Positions 23,561 through 37,240 of a stretch of DNA of 64,000 nt are shown piece by piece; position 1 is the first letter of the stretch, and every line of letters starts with the position of its first letter. This DNA is from Durusdinium trenchii. Its lineage: Eukaryota > Sar > Dinophyceae > Suessiales > Symbiodiniaceae. The stretch covers positions 812,986 through 876,985 of the forward strand of contig CAXAMN010022906.1 in NCBI GenBank assembly GCA_963970005.1, given 5' to 3'. The translations under genes were made by a program, and so were the position numbers. The notes under the pieces are model-generated. The model was not told the origin of the DNA. It did not search any database and worked only from the letters and a program-made list of their open reading frames with translations.

Positions 23561-26500
23561 ACAGCATCTAGAAGGCAGTTGTTGGAATCAGAGCACCTGG
23601 GAGTCGCACTGGGAGGCAGGTTTCGATGTGCCGTTCGAGACACTGTGACGGTTTTGGTTGACCCACATGCTGAGAGGAGACTTCGAACTCCCAAGTTCAC
23701 AACAAATCATTTATTTCCTGATTCTCCAAGAGTCCCCGGTGTCAGTATTGCCCGGAGCTGTTCCAAACATTTAGACTGCTCGAAAGGTGACCACTCCAAC
23801 AAAGTCAAGTTCAGAAACTGGCCCAGGTTCAGAAACTATGCCCCAGAAACTAAAACCACAGGTTCAGAAACTGGTCTAGTCGGGTTCAGAATTTCGGTTT
23901 GTTTCAGCAACTATTTTGGACGGGTTCGGAAAACTACGGGATCAGAAACTATGGGTTGGGAGGGGGGGTTCCCAGTTTCCGAACCCCACGTTTTAGTTTC
24001 CCGACTTGATGCTGACCGTGAGCAATCGCATCCCCCGAAAATTCAATGGTTTCGGGCCAGCCGGACATGGACGACACTGTTCCAGCGGGATCCGCATACT
24101 GTGAAGGACTCATCACGAATGGGGGGAAGCTGACAGTAGGGCCCAGCAGAATGGGGGGAAGCTNNNNNNNNNNTGGGGGGAAGCTGACAGTAGGGCCCAG
24201 CAGAATGGGGGGAAGCTGACCAAATCCAGAATCGTTGCGGTTTCTGACTTGCAGCCCATTCATGGAAAGGGCCCTTCCGGCGCATTGGAGCGAACACGAG
24301 CGACACAGCCCAGCGGCATCGGAGGACATGTCAAGACCAGCTGTAGAGGCCGATGCTGAGTCTGTGTGCCTCAGATCCAAAAAGAATAGTTGGAGAAAGC
24401 TCTCCCCTCAGAGCTGGTGGGTCAAGCAACAACCAAATAGATCCGAAGAGACAATGTGGTGGGTCAAAACCGGACCATGGATGTCGACGCTTCTACTACC
24501 TTTAACCCCTTCGCTTGACATGTCTGTTCTCCCAAGCCTGATCGGACCGCTCTCAACGGGGTGCCCAAAGGGTTTGTTGGGCTCGAAGATGATGCTATTA
24601 TTTCACTTATTTTGCACCAACAACTTTCCGTGGCCACCGAGCGAACGAATCAACTCCAAAGCATTCACGAAGGACATGTAGGGCCTGTAGGGGTAGGGAT
24701 TTGGCAACGGATTTGGGTGTTGCCACCGATGACATCCGACACGTGTTTCATGCTGTCAATTGGCACCCCCCAAGCCACATGCCAGTGAAGTGTACTCCAC
24801 GTAACGATGCATGATTCCTAAACATACTGGTTGTATATATACATGTTTGTACAGTATATATTTATCACACCATATGACGATCTGGTTACCAGGATCTGGC
24901 ATTTGATCCCGCAAGCGTGCGACACCTCTGCGCGTGCACCGAATGTGCTCATTGAAAGTTCAGAGCCTTCGAAGATTGGTTACAGCTGGGTGACAAGGGC
25001 TCAACAAGCTCATGATTTTAACATGGAGATCAACAAGAGCATTGGTGAAGGCTGGATCTCAAGAAGTACAGATAGTAATGATAGAGTCGAGTGAACGCAT
25101 AGAAGACAAAAAACAGGTCCGTGTCTAGGTGGATAAACGAGATGCAGGATGCAGCCCAATTACGTTGAAATGACACCAACGTTTGCAAGCAAGCGGAGAT
25201 ATGGAAGACTACTTTCCTTTAGGAACCAGAAGAGAAAGTGCAACCCCACCCATGCAGCATAACAAGAAAGACAACGCTCACATCAAAAAGGTGTTGTTGT
25301 TTTTCAATTGCAGCGGGTGTTCCACTTCCATTTGACGTGTTAGTTTGGACACTTCGATCTGGACCGGCCATGCCCCGCCTGCCCGTCCACCGGTCTAAGG
25401 ATTCTGCAGTTGAATTTTCCGGAGGATCACCCGGGCCACCCGGGCGCTGAACCGCACGGGGCTTTCTCCGGATCAGAGCGATGAGGAACTTGGTAGGGGG
25501 CCCAAAGCAGAATGAATTCCAGGGACAGACCCCTTGGTTTCCAACTAACCAGCATGATGAATCATGCACAGAAGGTGAAGAAAAGTGCCAATGAATCAAG
25601 GAGAACAGGAACTGCGATCACACTGCGAGTTCCTCGCGAGGAATCGGTCTGATCCCTGGCATTTGTTGGACGCGACCAAAGAAGTGCTGCGCAACTTGGC
25701 AGGTTCCATCTGTGTGGGTACTGACCAAATCAGAATCCACCGAGCCACTGACCAGAAGCCCGGTCTAAGACTTCAGCGGTAGTTGCTGCCTTGCAAGAAT
25801 GCATCATACTCTATGTGAAGAGGTGTCTATCACTTCGAAAGCACCAGTGAACACACCGGCCAACCAGGGATTTGGCCAGTGGCTTGTGTGCAGCGTTGGA
25901 TGCTCTCTTTCATGTACAGTGAGGGCACAGGATTCGATGTATCTTTGTGCTGACCACTTGCCTCTTAAAGAGTCGAATGGCTTGGTGACTGCTTAATGAA
26001 ACAGGTTCATCGGAAGAGATTAGGAGTGATCAGAGGACGTTCAGCTTTCATTCTTGGACCTTGTTTTCCGCCTCTTGTCAGGCCAGTTTTTAACCTTGCA
26101 GGGAGCCTCCCAGAGCAGGATCTCCATACCTCTCACGGTCGATCAAGGAAGATCCCTGTGGTTGAACCTGCTTGAGGATACTTATGTCAATATCCTTGCG
26201 GTTCAGATGCCAAGAACCTCCATGTGGATCATTTAGTTCGCTACCCGTTGCCCCGCTTCACTCTTAGGATAGTGTGAGCAAGCATTTGTCCTTGATCAGT
26301 ATTGATCAGATAGGTCAAGCAAGGGCGGATTTCTTCCGAGTGAACCGTGGGGTCGAGCTGACCCACCGACCGGTTTGCGCGGTCTGTGGAGTGACCTGTC
26401 TGTGGTTGAAGGACTCGAAAGAGAGGGTTTCTTTGGGCGGAAGAGGAGTTGAAGAGGCCACGAAGAGAAGACCTTGTTTTTGGTGTATGCTTCCTTTGTC

Positions 26501-29500
26501 TGGATTGACATGGACCCGTACTCTACTTGCAAGTGCTTTGAAGCACGCTGGAAATGTCAAGTCTTTTGTTGTGGGGTGAATCTGTGTAGTGGTGAAGAAT
26601 CTGCGTAGATCATGCATCTTTGACTCAAAAAAATATCTGTCACTTGCGCCTCACAGGCACTTTATTTTAGTGGAGCCGACAGAAGGGCAGCTGCAGTAAG
26701 TGAGGGGCCGTCACTCGTCACTCCTGCAGGGGTGCCTCTCACCATGTGAATTGGCACCATCATGTACCATCTGAGGATTCTGCAGGCCAGCCACGTGTCC
26801 CACTTGGCTGTAGGCCAGAACCCAAACACAAAACACTCATCATAGATGCACACCCCAAAGCGGGTGATTCCGTCTGTTTTCCCTGCAGGCAACACCAAAC
26901 CTTTTGGTTTGTCTCAATATCGGGAGGCCCTAGAATAGAAGGACTTCTCGTGGTGCCCAAATAGATAGACATGAAAACTACTGAGGCAACCTCAATCTAG
27001 AAACATCACACTCCAACCATGTGTACAGTGTACACGATTGTCGTGTAAGACTCCGGTTGGAAACCACCCAGTTCCTGGGTGGTGCTGGGTGAGAAACATT
27101 ACTATTGAGCAGTTGTTGGCCCTCCTTTGAGACTTCCCGGCCAACTCCCTCATCTCTTAAGGCTGCTTCTTCAGCTGCAGCTGCAGCTCCGTCGGAGAAG
27201 GCGGAGGCCAGATGGCAGGAGGCGCAGGACTAGCACGCGACATGACAGGCTTGGACAGGGTTCTTCTCTGTGGCCTTATCAGATGTGGAGCACAACAGGA
27301 GCCGCACGACTGCGATTTACTCTGTAAACTTCCAGCTCTCTTCCGATCAGCCAGTGACAAAGTTACTTGGGCTGGCTAGGCCTTGATTTGTACTCCTCAT
27401 GTCAACCCCCAACTAAGTGCACCATCCAAGGGGTTGTCCTTGGACACCTGAGGTATGGTCAGGTTCAACGTGCCTGCTTCATTCTTTTCAATGTACATAA
27501 CGGTTCCTACTACCCCCCACAACCACTTGGTGCCCAGAGCGATCTGGCTTTGTAGACGACCATTTGCGTAAAAGTCATCAGTGCTCGCTAGCGAGATGCA
27601 CATTAGTAAATTTTACCACTCAAAAAGTCCTCAGGCCCAGGCTTTGGTTGCCTACAAAAGTTTGGCAAAACTCGTGCTGATGGTATTCTGTTGCGCGAGA
27701 GGAATTCTTCTTGGGTTGAATTTTCTCGGACAGTTTTTGTGAGGACGACCAATCTTCGTGGTCATCAAGCATGGCAACATGAGTTCTTTCCAGATTTGTA
27801 TGTGCTTTATTCGGATGTATCCTCAGCAGCTCTCCATTTTGGTCATTTTCGGCCACAGACATGCCGTAAAGACCTGAAGGTATCTGGCTAGTCCAAAAGC
27901 AACCAAAGGCCAATGTTGAGGAACTTTTGCTTCCAACTCCAGCACACCTCTTCCCTTGTGCTTTTTTCAAAGGCCTCCAATTCCGGTGAACCAAAGGATC
28001 CAAAGGATGACGCAGGAAGATCAGATCTGGTCACATGATGGTTTATCCAACTCCTATGAAAAACTCCCAGCAGCTTCAGGGGATTCCAGACATGAGGATT
28101 GGACCAAATCTATATATATATGGTTTGGGTCGGCCTTCCCCAGTCGGTTTAGAATAGAAGAAGGGGGCTATCTCCCCTGACCTCCCCAAGAGGTCCCGAA
28201 TGGTCGCCCAGAGATTTTGTCCACTCATATCACCGAACTCGGCGTTTTTCCTCCCACACAGTTCGGCAGTGGGTTCCGAGCGTCTTTTTTCTGCGCAGGA
28301 AGTTGTTCGACCCACAGCTACGGCCACGCACTCCAAGGCGGGAATGAGGAAGCGCGGAATTGTATGGGTGGCCATCTAGAATTTGTTAGAGTGACTCTGT
28401 CCAATCTACTTGGGTCATTTACTTTTCAAAGTAAGATTTTCAGAGACGGCCAGCGAGATACTCAACTAACTCTAGGCCCTAGGCTAGTCCACCAACTGTG
28501 AGGTGTCACCATTCTGCTAGCACAAGACCTGGCTAGCTCCAGACTTTTCACACCAAGTAGGCACTCCACTTGGCTAACTCATCGCATGGACATGGATACC
28601 TATAGATAATCGCTGAAGCTACAGCTGGCTCAGCTGACGGATGAAACAACTACCCAAACACGTCCTTGACCCTCGTTTTGCCATGTCGGCAAGTGATCAC
28701 GCGAGCCTCAACGCATGTGTTCCTCTCCTTTAACCTTCACCTTGCAATCACTCTGTTGCAGGGTTTGTACCAGGCCAGAATCAGCTACACCGTCTGATAA
28801 TCTGATATTCAAAGGCGGTCAGTGACAAATCCTTCTCTTCGACATTTCGATGGAGTTATATAAGAGTTCCAGTTATACTGTATATTTTGTTTCGCAGTTT
28901 TGTTTGTTTGCACAATCGCTTCTTTTGGTGCTTCTGTGCGATTGTTTTTATGACTTGAAGACGGACTCCTGCTGTTTCTCACCGTGGCTGTTTTATTGAC
29001 TGGATGGTCTTCAGACAGTCTTGACAAGATAGCCCTGCAATCCCAGGTCCGCAGGGCTACAAACTCACAAACCTTAAACCTTCGCAGCCTTCTTGATTCT
29101 GTGGGCCCCTGTGGTGGTCAGACGCAAGAATCAGGTGTCTTGGTGAAAAAGAGATGGCGGACTGTTGCCGTGCTAGGCCATCAAAGCCATGATGCAGAAT
29201 ATGCTCGCACGGCCCTCAGCTGTCGGTCAACTCCAATCCATCAGACGAATCTTTGGTGATGTAGAATGGTAGAGCATTGGACTGCGGAAGCAATGACAAT
29301 CTTTTAGTTTGGAACGAAGGGCTTCATGATGCTTCATGAATCCAACATGTCACGCATGATTCAGCTGGGTCCTTCCGGGACTCGTTTGTTGAAGGAGAAA
29401 TCGATGATGTCTCCCTAGGCCGTAGGCCTCCAAATACATGTTCAGAGGGTGGCGGTGGTACCCTCCAAACCCACCTCAAAGAAGTTGGAGCGCGTTGGGC

Positions 29501-29950
29501 GTTGGTTGGGAGGTTGCATGAGGAAACGTTTCATCCGCTTTTTTCCAAAGAATGTCCAGGCCAAAAAGCCCTCCTCCGTCGGGAGGTTTTGGTGTCATCT
29601 AGAGGGCTGCAAAGGTTGCAGTCAGATGGTGACTGCAAAAGCCGAAGAGCGAAGCCAGGGGTGTGTATTTTAATAGGGACACTCCCCACCAATGGTTTGG
29701 TTGAGTCTACGGATAATCTTCCAGGGGGTCTAGACCGGGGGTCTCCCTATTATAATACCCACAAAATACCGTGCATACGAAGCAGGGGGATTTCAACCGA
29801 CGAAGGTTGTGTGCTTCAATCGGAAAGGTTTAACCATGAACCACACAAAGATTCACACCGTCATCTTGACATGGATACAGATACTTGTTCCAACTTCCAA
29901 GCAGTTAGTCTTTGTTTGTTTCAGCTACTGCCATGCTGAGCTTTGCGATG
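23561..29950. other. Gene-poor stretch with one assembly gap
   Basis: No supported gene. A candidate Ala-rich segment at about 27160-27230 (AASSAAAAAPSEKAEAR) has an AG|G acceptor but ends at a stop. A tRNA-like string at about 29262-29300 was considered and rejected. Confidence 0.3.
24164..24173. other. Assembly gap (10 N)
   Basis: Ten Ns. The 43 bases before the gap (tggggggaagctgacagtag ... aagct) are repeated exactly after it, so the gap may separate two contig ends that actually overlap. Confidence 0.95.
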
Positions 29951-29963
29951 TTGAGCTTCGCAG

Positions 29964-30137
29964 CTTCGCAGCTTCGCAACGTGCCGCTCCAAGTATCGCT
30001 TCCCCACGGAGAGTCTGGTCACCAACATCTATGCCTACTTCTTCGTGACCATGTCCTCTGTGGTGCCTTCGGGGACGGTCTGTGGATTCGGAGGGTCGTC
30101 CGGCTTTCTCTTCAATGCGGGGAATGAAAAACACCAG
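29964..30137 (+). CDS. Possible exon, hydrophobic membrane-like segment
   Basis: An open frame downstream of repeated 'cttcgcag' acceptor-like units reads CRSKYRFPTESLVTNIYAYF, then FVTMSSVVPSGTVCGFGGSS, then GFLFNAGNEKHQ up to the donor cag|gtctga. Two hydrophobic stretches around a 'VPSG....GG..GF' turn recall the 'vPsGlFvP...Ga..G' region of CLC chloride channels/transporters, but this is a loose resemblance. Confidence 0.4.
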
Positions 30138-32227
30138 GTCTGAAAGGAATTCTATGAAAGTCACGCCGATGGAAGACCCTTCTTTCTCAATTTTGTCGCA
30201 GGCGGTCATTGATTGGGTCCATCCCTTGTGGGTCGAAGGGAAATCTGCCATTTGGGGCTCTTCCACCAGTCACCGGTCGTGACTGTTGGATAGAGATGAT
30301 CGTTTTGTGGATGTGTCTACATCAAGGTATGCACCTGGGGTTGAGACCCACGAAATGCATGGTGTTTGCCGATGGTGAGCTACAGATTGTAAGGTCCACG
30401 GTAGCAAACTGCGGCAAATCCAGACTCCCTGAGAGTTTGACTTGACACCCGGGAGGATGACCGCCCTTTTTTTGTTGGAACATCATTGTTCCTGCACATG
30501 AAAAAGAGGTCCTGATGTCCTCTTCGCTTACAGGGTCCTCTTTTGGACTAATGAACACCCTGCTGAGAGGGTGTAACTGCTCTTAGAGTGTAGGTCTTCT
30601 TCTACTTGATCGCTTTCCAGATGCTGGAGGAGGCTGGCAGGGCTTGGGGTGGTTTCCATATCCTATCATGATTGCAAGTGCCCCAACGTGATAAATTGGT
30701 CGTCTCAAACCCGAGATACCTCTGAACTTGTTGCTGAGATTGGGACAGCCGCCACTAGACCCAAGTTGTAGAAACCTGGCACTCAAAAGACAAAGGTTAT
30801 TCGGTCTCTCGAAGAAAACATGGATCATTGGCGTTGGTTCACCCATGCAGCAGTTACAGGCCGAAGGGGTCAATCCCAGAGTTCGCCCAGAGTTCAGACC
30901 CTCAAGACCTGGATCCGGTTCAGGAGCACGAAAAGGACAGCTGAGGGCGGTGCAGAGACAGACCCCCCTGCGTGGCGCGCCGGGCCCACCGAACCCCAGC
31001 CAAGCTGGACAAATGTATCGCCAATCGAACCATAAAACTGAAGACATTTTCCCATGGACCACCCAGCGACCCCATGTTTTTTGGCCGTATTATATCGTGG
31101 TTTTTGGCAATATATGGCATGTGGCTGCATATAATATAGATACCATTATATTCCGTTCTTTTTTGTGGCCTGACTGGGCTTGTGCACGAAGATGATGGTC
31201 AAATGGTCAAATCAAGTGTGATGCTGTTTCCGGTTCGAGTCTAGGTCAGATCGGTTGAGAACGAAGGGATGTATGTTGGGTGATTGATCCCCTGATCCGG
31301 AAGTCCAGTGAAGACATCAGCATGTTTTGCTGGTGAGTTCGCCGGTTGGACCCTTCACTTGTGCAAAGTTATTGGTTGGAAGCCGTGAAGTCCATGCCAT
31401 CATCAGGGGCTCGTTAACCTCTGTCCGACTCTGTCCTTCAAATCCAACAACAATAAAGGTCAGATGTCACCCTTCGTTTGGACTGTGCAAACATTCGGGT
31501 TTCCGAGACAATTTGGGTGTAACACGGTGTAACCCTCGAAAGAGGGAACTAGTTGAACACCCATTTCGGTCATTGGTCAATTTAATGTTTAGGAGGTCTT
31601 CCCAATTGAACATACTATACACCCCTGGCGAGTCTTCAGATTTCGAGGATTTCGGTGGTGTGTCTCCTCGAGCACCGCCTTACCGCTGCGTCTCACATTC
31701 TTAGATGCACTCCTTTGGCAACGGAGATGATGGCATTTTGGGGATGGCTGCAGACTTCAACACAACGTCAGTGCAGAGGCGATCAGAGACGTTGGCTTTG
31801 TGGCCTTGCCCACCAGATTCTACTGCTGACACCTTTCCGATTGCCTTAGAGCAGAAATTCCAGAATGAACGACGTCCGCTGCCACGCTCTAGACGTGTTC
31901 GGGCGTTTGTACATATGCACCCAGCGGCCCGCGTGCACTAGCGGGTGCAGTCACCAGGTAGCTCCCTGCTTGCGCGGGGTGTGAAGAAAGAGTTGAGGCT
32001 AAGCAGGGCTGCCCTCGAAATATCTGGGTTTATTTAGTATGTTTTAGTTAGAACGGAGATACTTATCTTCCCATGTGAATGGTTAGGGGCTCATTGGGAT
32101 TTGAAAGATAAAGTGATCGATTCCAATCTTGATGCCATGTTGTTTTTGGGTTTCTTCTTTCCTGTGCATGCGGCTCATTCGCGTCAGTGATTTGGGCTTC
32201 TTCCCACTTGGCAGCTCTCTTAGACAG

Positions 32228-32296
32228 ACAAATATATGTATGTCTGTCTGTATGTCTGTCTGTCTGTCTGTATGTATGTATGTAAGTATGTATGTA
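32228..32296. repeat. (TGTC/TGTA)n microsatellite
   Basis: Tandem tetranucleotides (tgtctgtctgtatgtctgtc ... tatgtatgtaagtatg). Confidence 0.9.
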
Positions 32297-35200
32297 TGTC
32301 CATACTGTATATATTGTTAGCTCTTTTTATGGTTTGGTTCTGAGAAGCAAGAACACAAAGGACATCAAATAGAAAGAGCTAGACCACAGATAACAGGATT
32401 GCCCGCTATGATTACACTATGCGTCATGACCTATTACTCCTACTTGGCAAAGGCACCCTTTTGCTTAAACTTAAACGGTTGCTTTTCCCTTCATAGGTAG
32501 GTTGTTGATTGTAGGTAAAACTTTTGCAGAACATATATTTCTTTAGGCAAACACTTCCAACGCTTTGGTCCTTACACAGGAACAACATTTTTATACGGTC
32601 AGAGTCAGAGTCCTTTCAGGGATGACAGACATGGTAAGAAAGTTGATAACAACCTTGCATAGAGGAGGTTCTGGATAAGGTGGCATGCATTGTTATACGG
32701 TTATAATATGATCAAAGATGAAAACGCCTCGCAGAAGAAAAGCATGGTTGAATAGAGCGGGGTCGTGGAGAATGTGGGAGAATGCACAAAGCAGAGTCGC
32801 ACTGTATGATAGACGAGGGTTTTGGATAAGGTAAGACGCGGGCTCCATAAAGGATGGTGTGTTTCCAAAATGTGTGAAGGCACTCTAAAAGATACCTTTT
32901 TGAATAGCACCTATCCAATCAAATAGTCAGAATTGAAAAAGATTGCTACGAAGAAAGGGAAGGAATGATATTCATCAAAAGACAAATCTTCTTACTTGTT
33001 TCATATTCGGCTGGAGTTGCTTTATCTGGATACAACAAGGGCGCACCACGACGAAGACGACAAGTTTCAATGGCTTTGTGGCCACAGAACTGGGCCCCTT
33101 CCTTGCACATGTCAATCTGCTTTTTGGGGAAGCATGGCTGGTCCGTAAGTACGTCGCATTTTGCCATGCATTTGCATGCTGCATGCGCTGACAAAAAATC
33201 AGGAGGGGCCCCGCGTGTTTGGGTATGGAGCTGTCATCGGCTACTTTGCACGGATGTCCACGGATGCCCACATTTGAAGACATTGTCGAACAAACGACTG
33301 AGCACGGATGCCCTACTACCTAAGAAATAGCCGCGCGGATGAATTTCAGACATTTGGGAGTCAAACAAGAGCTGAACAAGCTAATTACATATGTCATGGA
33401 TGCTGAAAAAAGTAGATGACGGATGCCGGGTAAGCCAGGTAGTCACATCCAAATCAAAGAGGGGGAGGGGGAACTTGAGGGAGTATCAGAATCATAAGCC
33501 GCCGCAGCTTTCAAGAAGGTCAAAAACCATACACAAATTCAGGCCTCGGCCTCAACACTTTGGTCCCCTATAGTATTTGTGCGCGGGCTTGCTGTACTGC
33601 ATCAAGTAAGTAATTCTGCGACCAAAAGCAAGGCTGTAAAATTGTAAAACCTTCAGCTTCGGTATGGAGGGCCTCATCGTATCCTAAGTTCCGCGGGGTG
33701 AGAGAAGGGACATCACTAGTGATGTGAAACTTGTATGTTTTCAAGGAGTGCATGCGTTGCAAACTTTAATGCCAGCAGGCACGGAAGAAATTGACTTATT
33801 AGTCGAACTTTTAGCACCGAAGCGGGATCTATTTTCTGCAGTCCCTTGTTCCGAAAGCTACCGCCCTGCCCGATTTTGGGCCCCGTTTTTGGGACCACAA
33901 AGCGTCACAAGTGCAACGGTATAATTGGACCACCATAGGATCTGGAATGATGTTTTTCTGATAACTTGCGGGCAGCGTTGGGCAGCACAGCAGCAACATG
34001 TTTGAGTTTGACGCACACACACACAGTATATAATTTTAAGGACAATGAATGTAGATAAGACTGTGCGCATGTCAGATGATCAAACGTAACATCAAACGTG
34101 CTAACAAAGTGCACTACCACAGCCTCTTGGACTCGGAACTGTTGGTTTTCATCAGTTTTGGCTTTAAAACATGTTGCAAGTACACTGCCAAATTCCTTTA
34201 AGTGTCTCTTGACAAGCCCAGATTCCGTCTTTTTCCCAAATAATGGACGTGCAAATTGCAGAATTTGACTTTCCAAGGAGTTCAAGCAGAAACACTTTTT
34301 TATTTTGATTTTTTATTTCGTTGTAAGTTCAAATTTTTCAATTCTGCAAGTTTGTGTGGAAAGCAAAACTGTTGACAACAATTGGGGTGACGGGACAGTG
34401 GCAACATGTCGTTTGAAAAAAGGATGCAAACACATTGTCCTGAAAGCGTTCCTGTTTTTATTGTGTGCAAGGCGGTTGCCCCATTTTTCAGACACACCGG
34501 ACCTTGCCTGGACCTGCCTTTTTCAGATGGTCCAACATGATCCAAGGTCGATCGAGTCTGAACTGACAACAAGAACTCCAACCAGTCGCAGTCCTCAGGT
34601 ACTGCCAAAAACGACTCTGTCTGCAAGAGCGTGGGGACATTTTGGATTATTCCATATCAACTTTTTGTTTGAATAGGATATCTCTCCCTGACATTTGTGA
34701 CCACTCAAATCGGGCTGTTCATTTACAGCTTTGCTTCAGGCTTGGAGCGTCGCGCTTCGCCATGCATTGCACCGCTACATTTGGCTTAGTGATTCGGTCG
34801 TGGATCGCCTTGTCTAGGCTCCTCGCGTCGGTGGGCGCATGCGGGGGGCGGTTTTACGGAACAGGACCAGAAAGCAATCGAGGTGTAGGGGTGATTTGTC
34901 TTCACCCGAGTTAATTTCAGAAGAGTTTCAATAGTGAACAACATTTCATGAGAACTCCTTGGTCTAGTCTAGAATCTAGTAACAGTCTAGTAGTAGTGGA
35001 TTTGTAGTTTTGGGTCCCAACTCATGCGGGTCTTGTTACGAAGGATTTTGGAGGACATGAGCACTGCATGGGCACTGCATGGACTGCCTTGGGATCAGGC
35101 ATTTTCTGGTGGATATTCGTGTGATCAGGTCCACAAAAATCAGCATATTCGTGTGATCTGGTAGCCTCCATGCTACCGGGCCGCACTGAATCTGGGTTCG

Positions 35201-37079
35201 TGTGAGTTGGCAACATTCTATGATATTCTGAGGCTGATATGGACGGGACATAGCCATGCGTTCCCTAATTTTCCAGATGTCAAGAACGGTGCAAATCACT
35301 GAGATTTGCCAGGAGTTGCTGCCATGGGGGGATGTGCAGGCAAACAAGCACCTGTCCGGTACCTTAGTCGGAGGCTGTGGAACTTTCGGGTGTTTTGGGA
35401 GGGGGTGGAATCTGAAGCTTCTGGCCATCGCTTTTGGGTTGGAGGCCATCCAGTGGAATCTGAAGAACCAGGCATTTGGAGCATGAACGAGTGAGCACTC
35501 CCTTTTGGATCGATCTGGAGAAATAGGGCTTTCCGAAGACCGGACCAAGGTCCAAAGTGTGGGCTGGTCCTCACTGGCCCGTCATAGGCCTGTTTGGGCT
35601 GGTTGCTCCTTTTTTTCCTCCAATCGATCCAAAACTTTCATCAATCATTTGGGTTGGCTCTGGTGCGCCAGGTCATCCAAAGTAGCGCAAGTAAAGCTTT
35701 TCTGCATCAATGCTGAGCCATCCCCCAAGGTCCAAGGTCATGCATCGAGGAGAAGAACGAATGCACCGCGACTCGTCCAATCGATGGTGCACGGAAGATC
35801 TGTCCGAGGTCAACAAATGATCCGTAAGAAACATTTGCAGTAACTTCATGTGTCTTTTTCTCCATGTGTTTTGGACTATATAATGGTTCATCCATGATCT
35901 TCAAGATATATTATATAACGCCTCAAACCCAAAACAGCCTCCAGTGCCATTTCCTGGCTCCGAGAGGGAAGTTGCCACAGAAGCAAGGCGCTCTGCTGGT
36001 GCTCAGAGTCCTTTCATAATGGATGGAGCACACTTTGAGCACACAGACCTTGAAGGCCACCCCCCTTTCCAATCAAGACACCAGCTCTCCTGTCTGAACA
36101 TATATTAGATATTTGGGACTCTTCAACTTTCTAAAGAAGTGCTGGCAAGCACATTGATGAACTCTTCCGACCTACTGGGCCAGTCAGCTTTTTGATCAAG
36201 TCATTTCTGACTCTACAAGGTTGGCATGGTGTCTCTCGCTGAATTAAAGGGCATTCAAGGTTTTCGCGAGGAGGACACCCTGAGAGACCATTTGCATTCG
36301 ATTATTCTGCTTTTCTGCCAGACAAAGCATCCTCTTGCTCGTTTGCTCGATCCAAAGCAGCAACAGAGCTGGATGTTTTTACGAACAGATCGGATACGGT
36401 AGCTCAAAAAAGGAGAGCGTGAGAGAAATGCCTGAGATGCCCCAGTAGAAGGGAATCTACACCAGTGTGTTTGGTTGGGTGTGTATTTGACGAGGACGAC
36501 CTCCAACCATGGTTCGTTGTTTCTTAACCTGACAGATATGATATAGTATGATATAGTCCTTTGATTGTCCTTTGTATCAGTTCAGTCATTGGCTTTCCCG
36601 ATGGACCCAATTTTCTCTCCAGTGGACCACCACCAACTCGCTTTTCCCGAACGAATGGAACGCGCAAGCGCCGCTGCTCTCCCGCAGAGCGAGGAAGGTG
36701 CAACTTCCAACGATGCTTGAAGGCACAGGACCTTCGTGGGGATCCCTGGGCCGGGCCCAAGCTGTGAAGTGATAGCAGTGGCCTCCAACCTAATAGCAAT
36801 GGCCTACAACGCTGTGAAGTGAGTGATCAGAAGTGGGTGCTTTGAGCAGTGTGGCTTTGTGATCTTTGTGTCCCATGCGACTTGTGGCTTTTTAAACGAC
36901 TCACTCCATTTTGGAGGCAGAGAACAATTGGCCATAAAATTGGGGGGGCATATAGTTTTTCACATGTTGAACCATCACTCACTCTTGAACTACTCCAGCA
37001 GGAAGGAGGTCTGAGATGCCAATGGAGCCACGTTTGGACTACCACAGCTCCCAACCTTGTATATAGCTTGTGTTGTTAT

Positions 37080-37240
37080 ACACTAGTAGACTAGTAGCAA
37101 ATTAAATACTAGCAGTTGTTACTAGTAGCGATGCCCTTTGCTACTCGTAGCTTCTTGTTACTAGTAGAAATGCCAGGAGCTACTAGTAGTGTCCTTGCTC
37201 CTACTAGCGGTGCCCTTTGTTACTAGTAGCTTTCTTGTTA
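37080..37240. repeat. CTAG-rich short repeat cluster
   Basis: Eight or so units of 'ctagtagc/gttactagtag' with 'gatgccctttgctact' and 'cttgctcctactagc' variants, in the orientation opposite to the 9.8 kb cluster. Confidence 0.85.

Noticed and set aside
29262-29335. tRNA-like string (gtagaatggtagagcattgg...)
   Set aside because: The D-arm resemblance is good, but the anticodon stem does not pair properly and there is no acceptor stem or normal T-arm. At most a tRNA-derived fragment.
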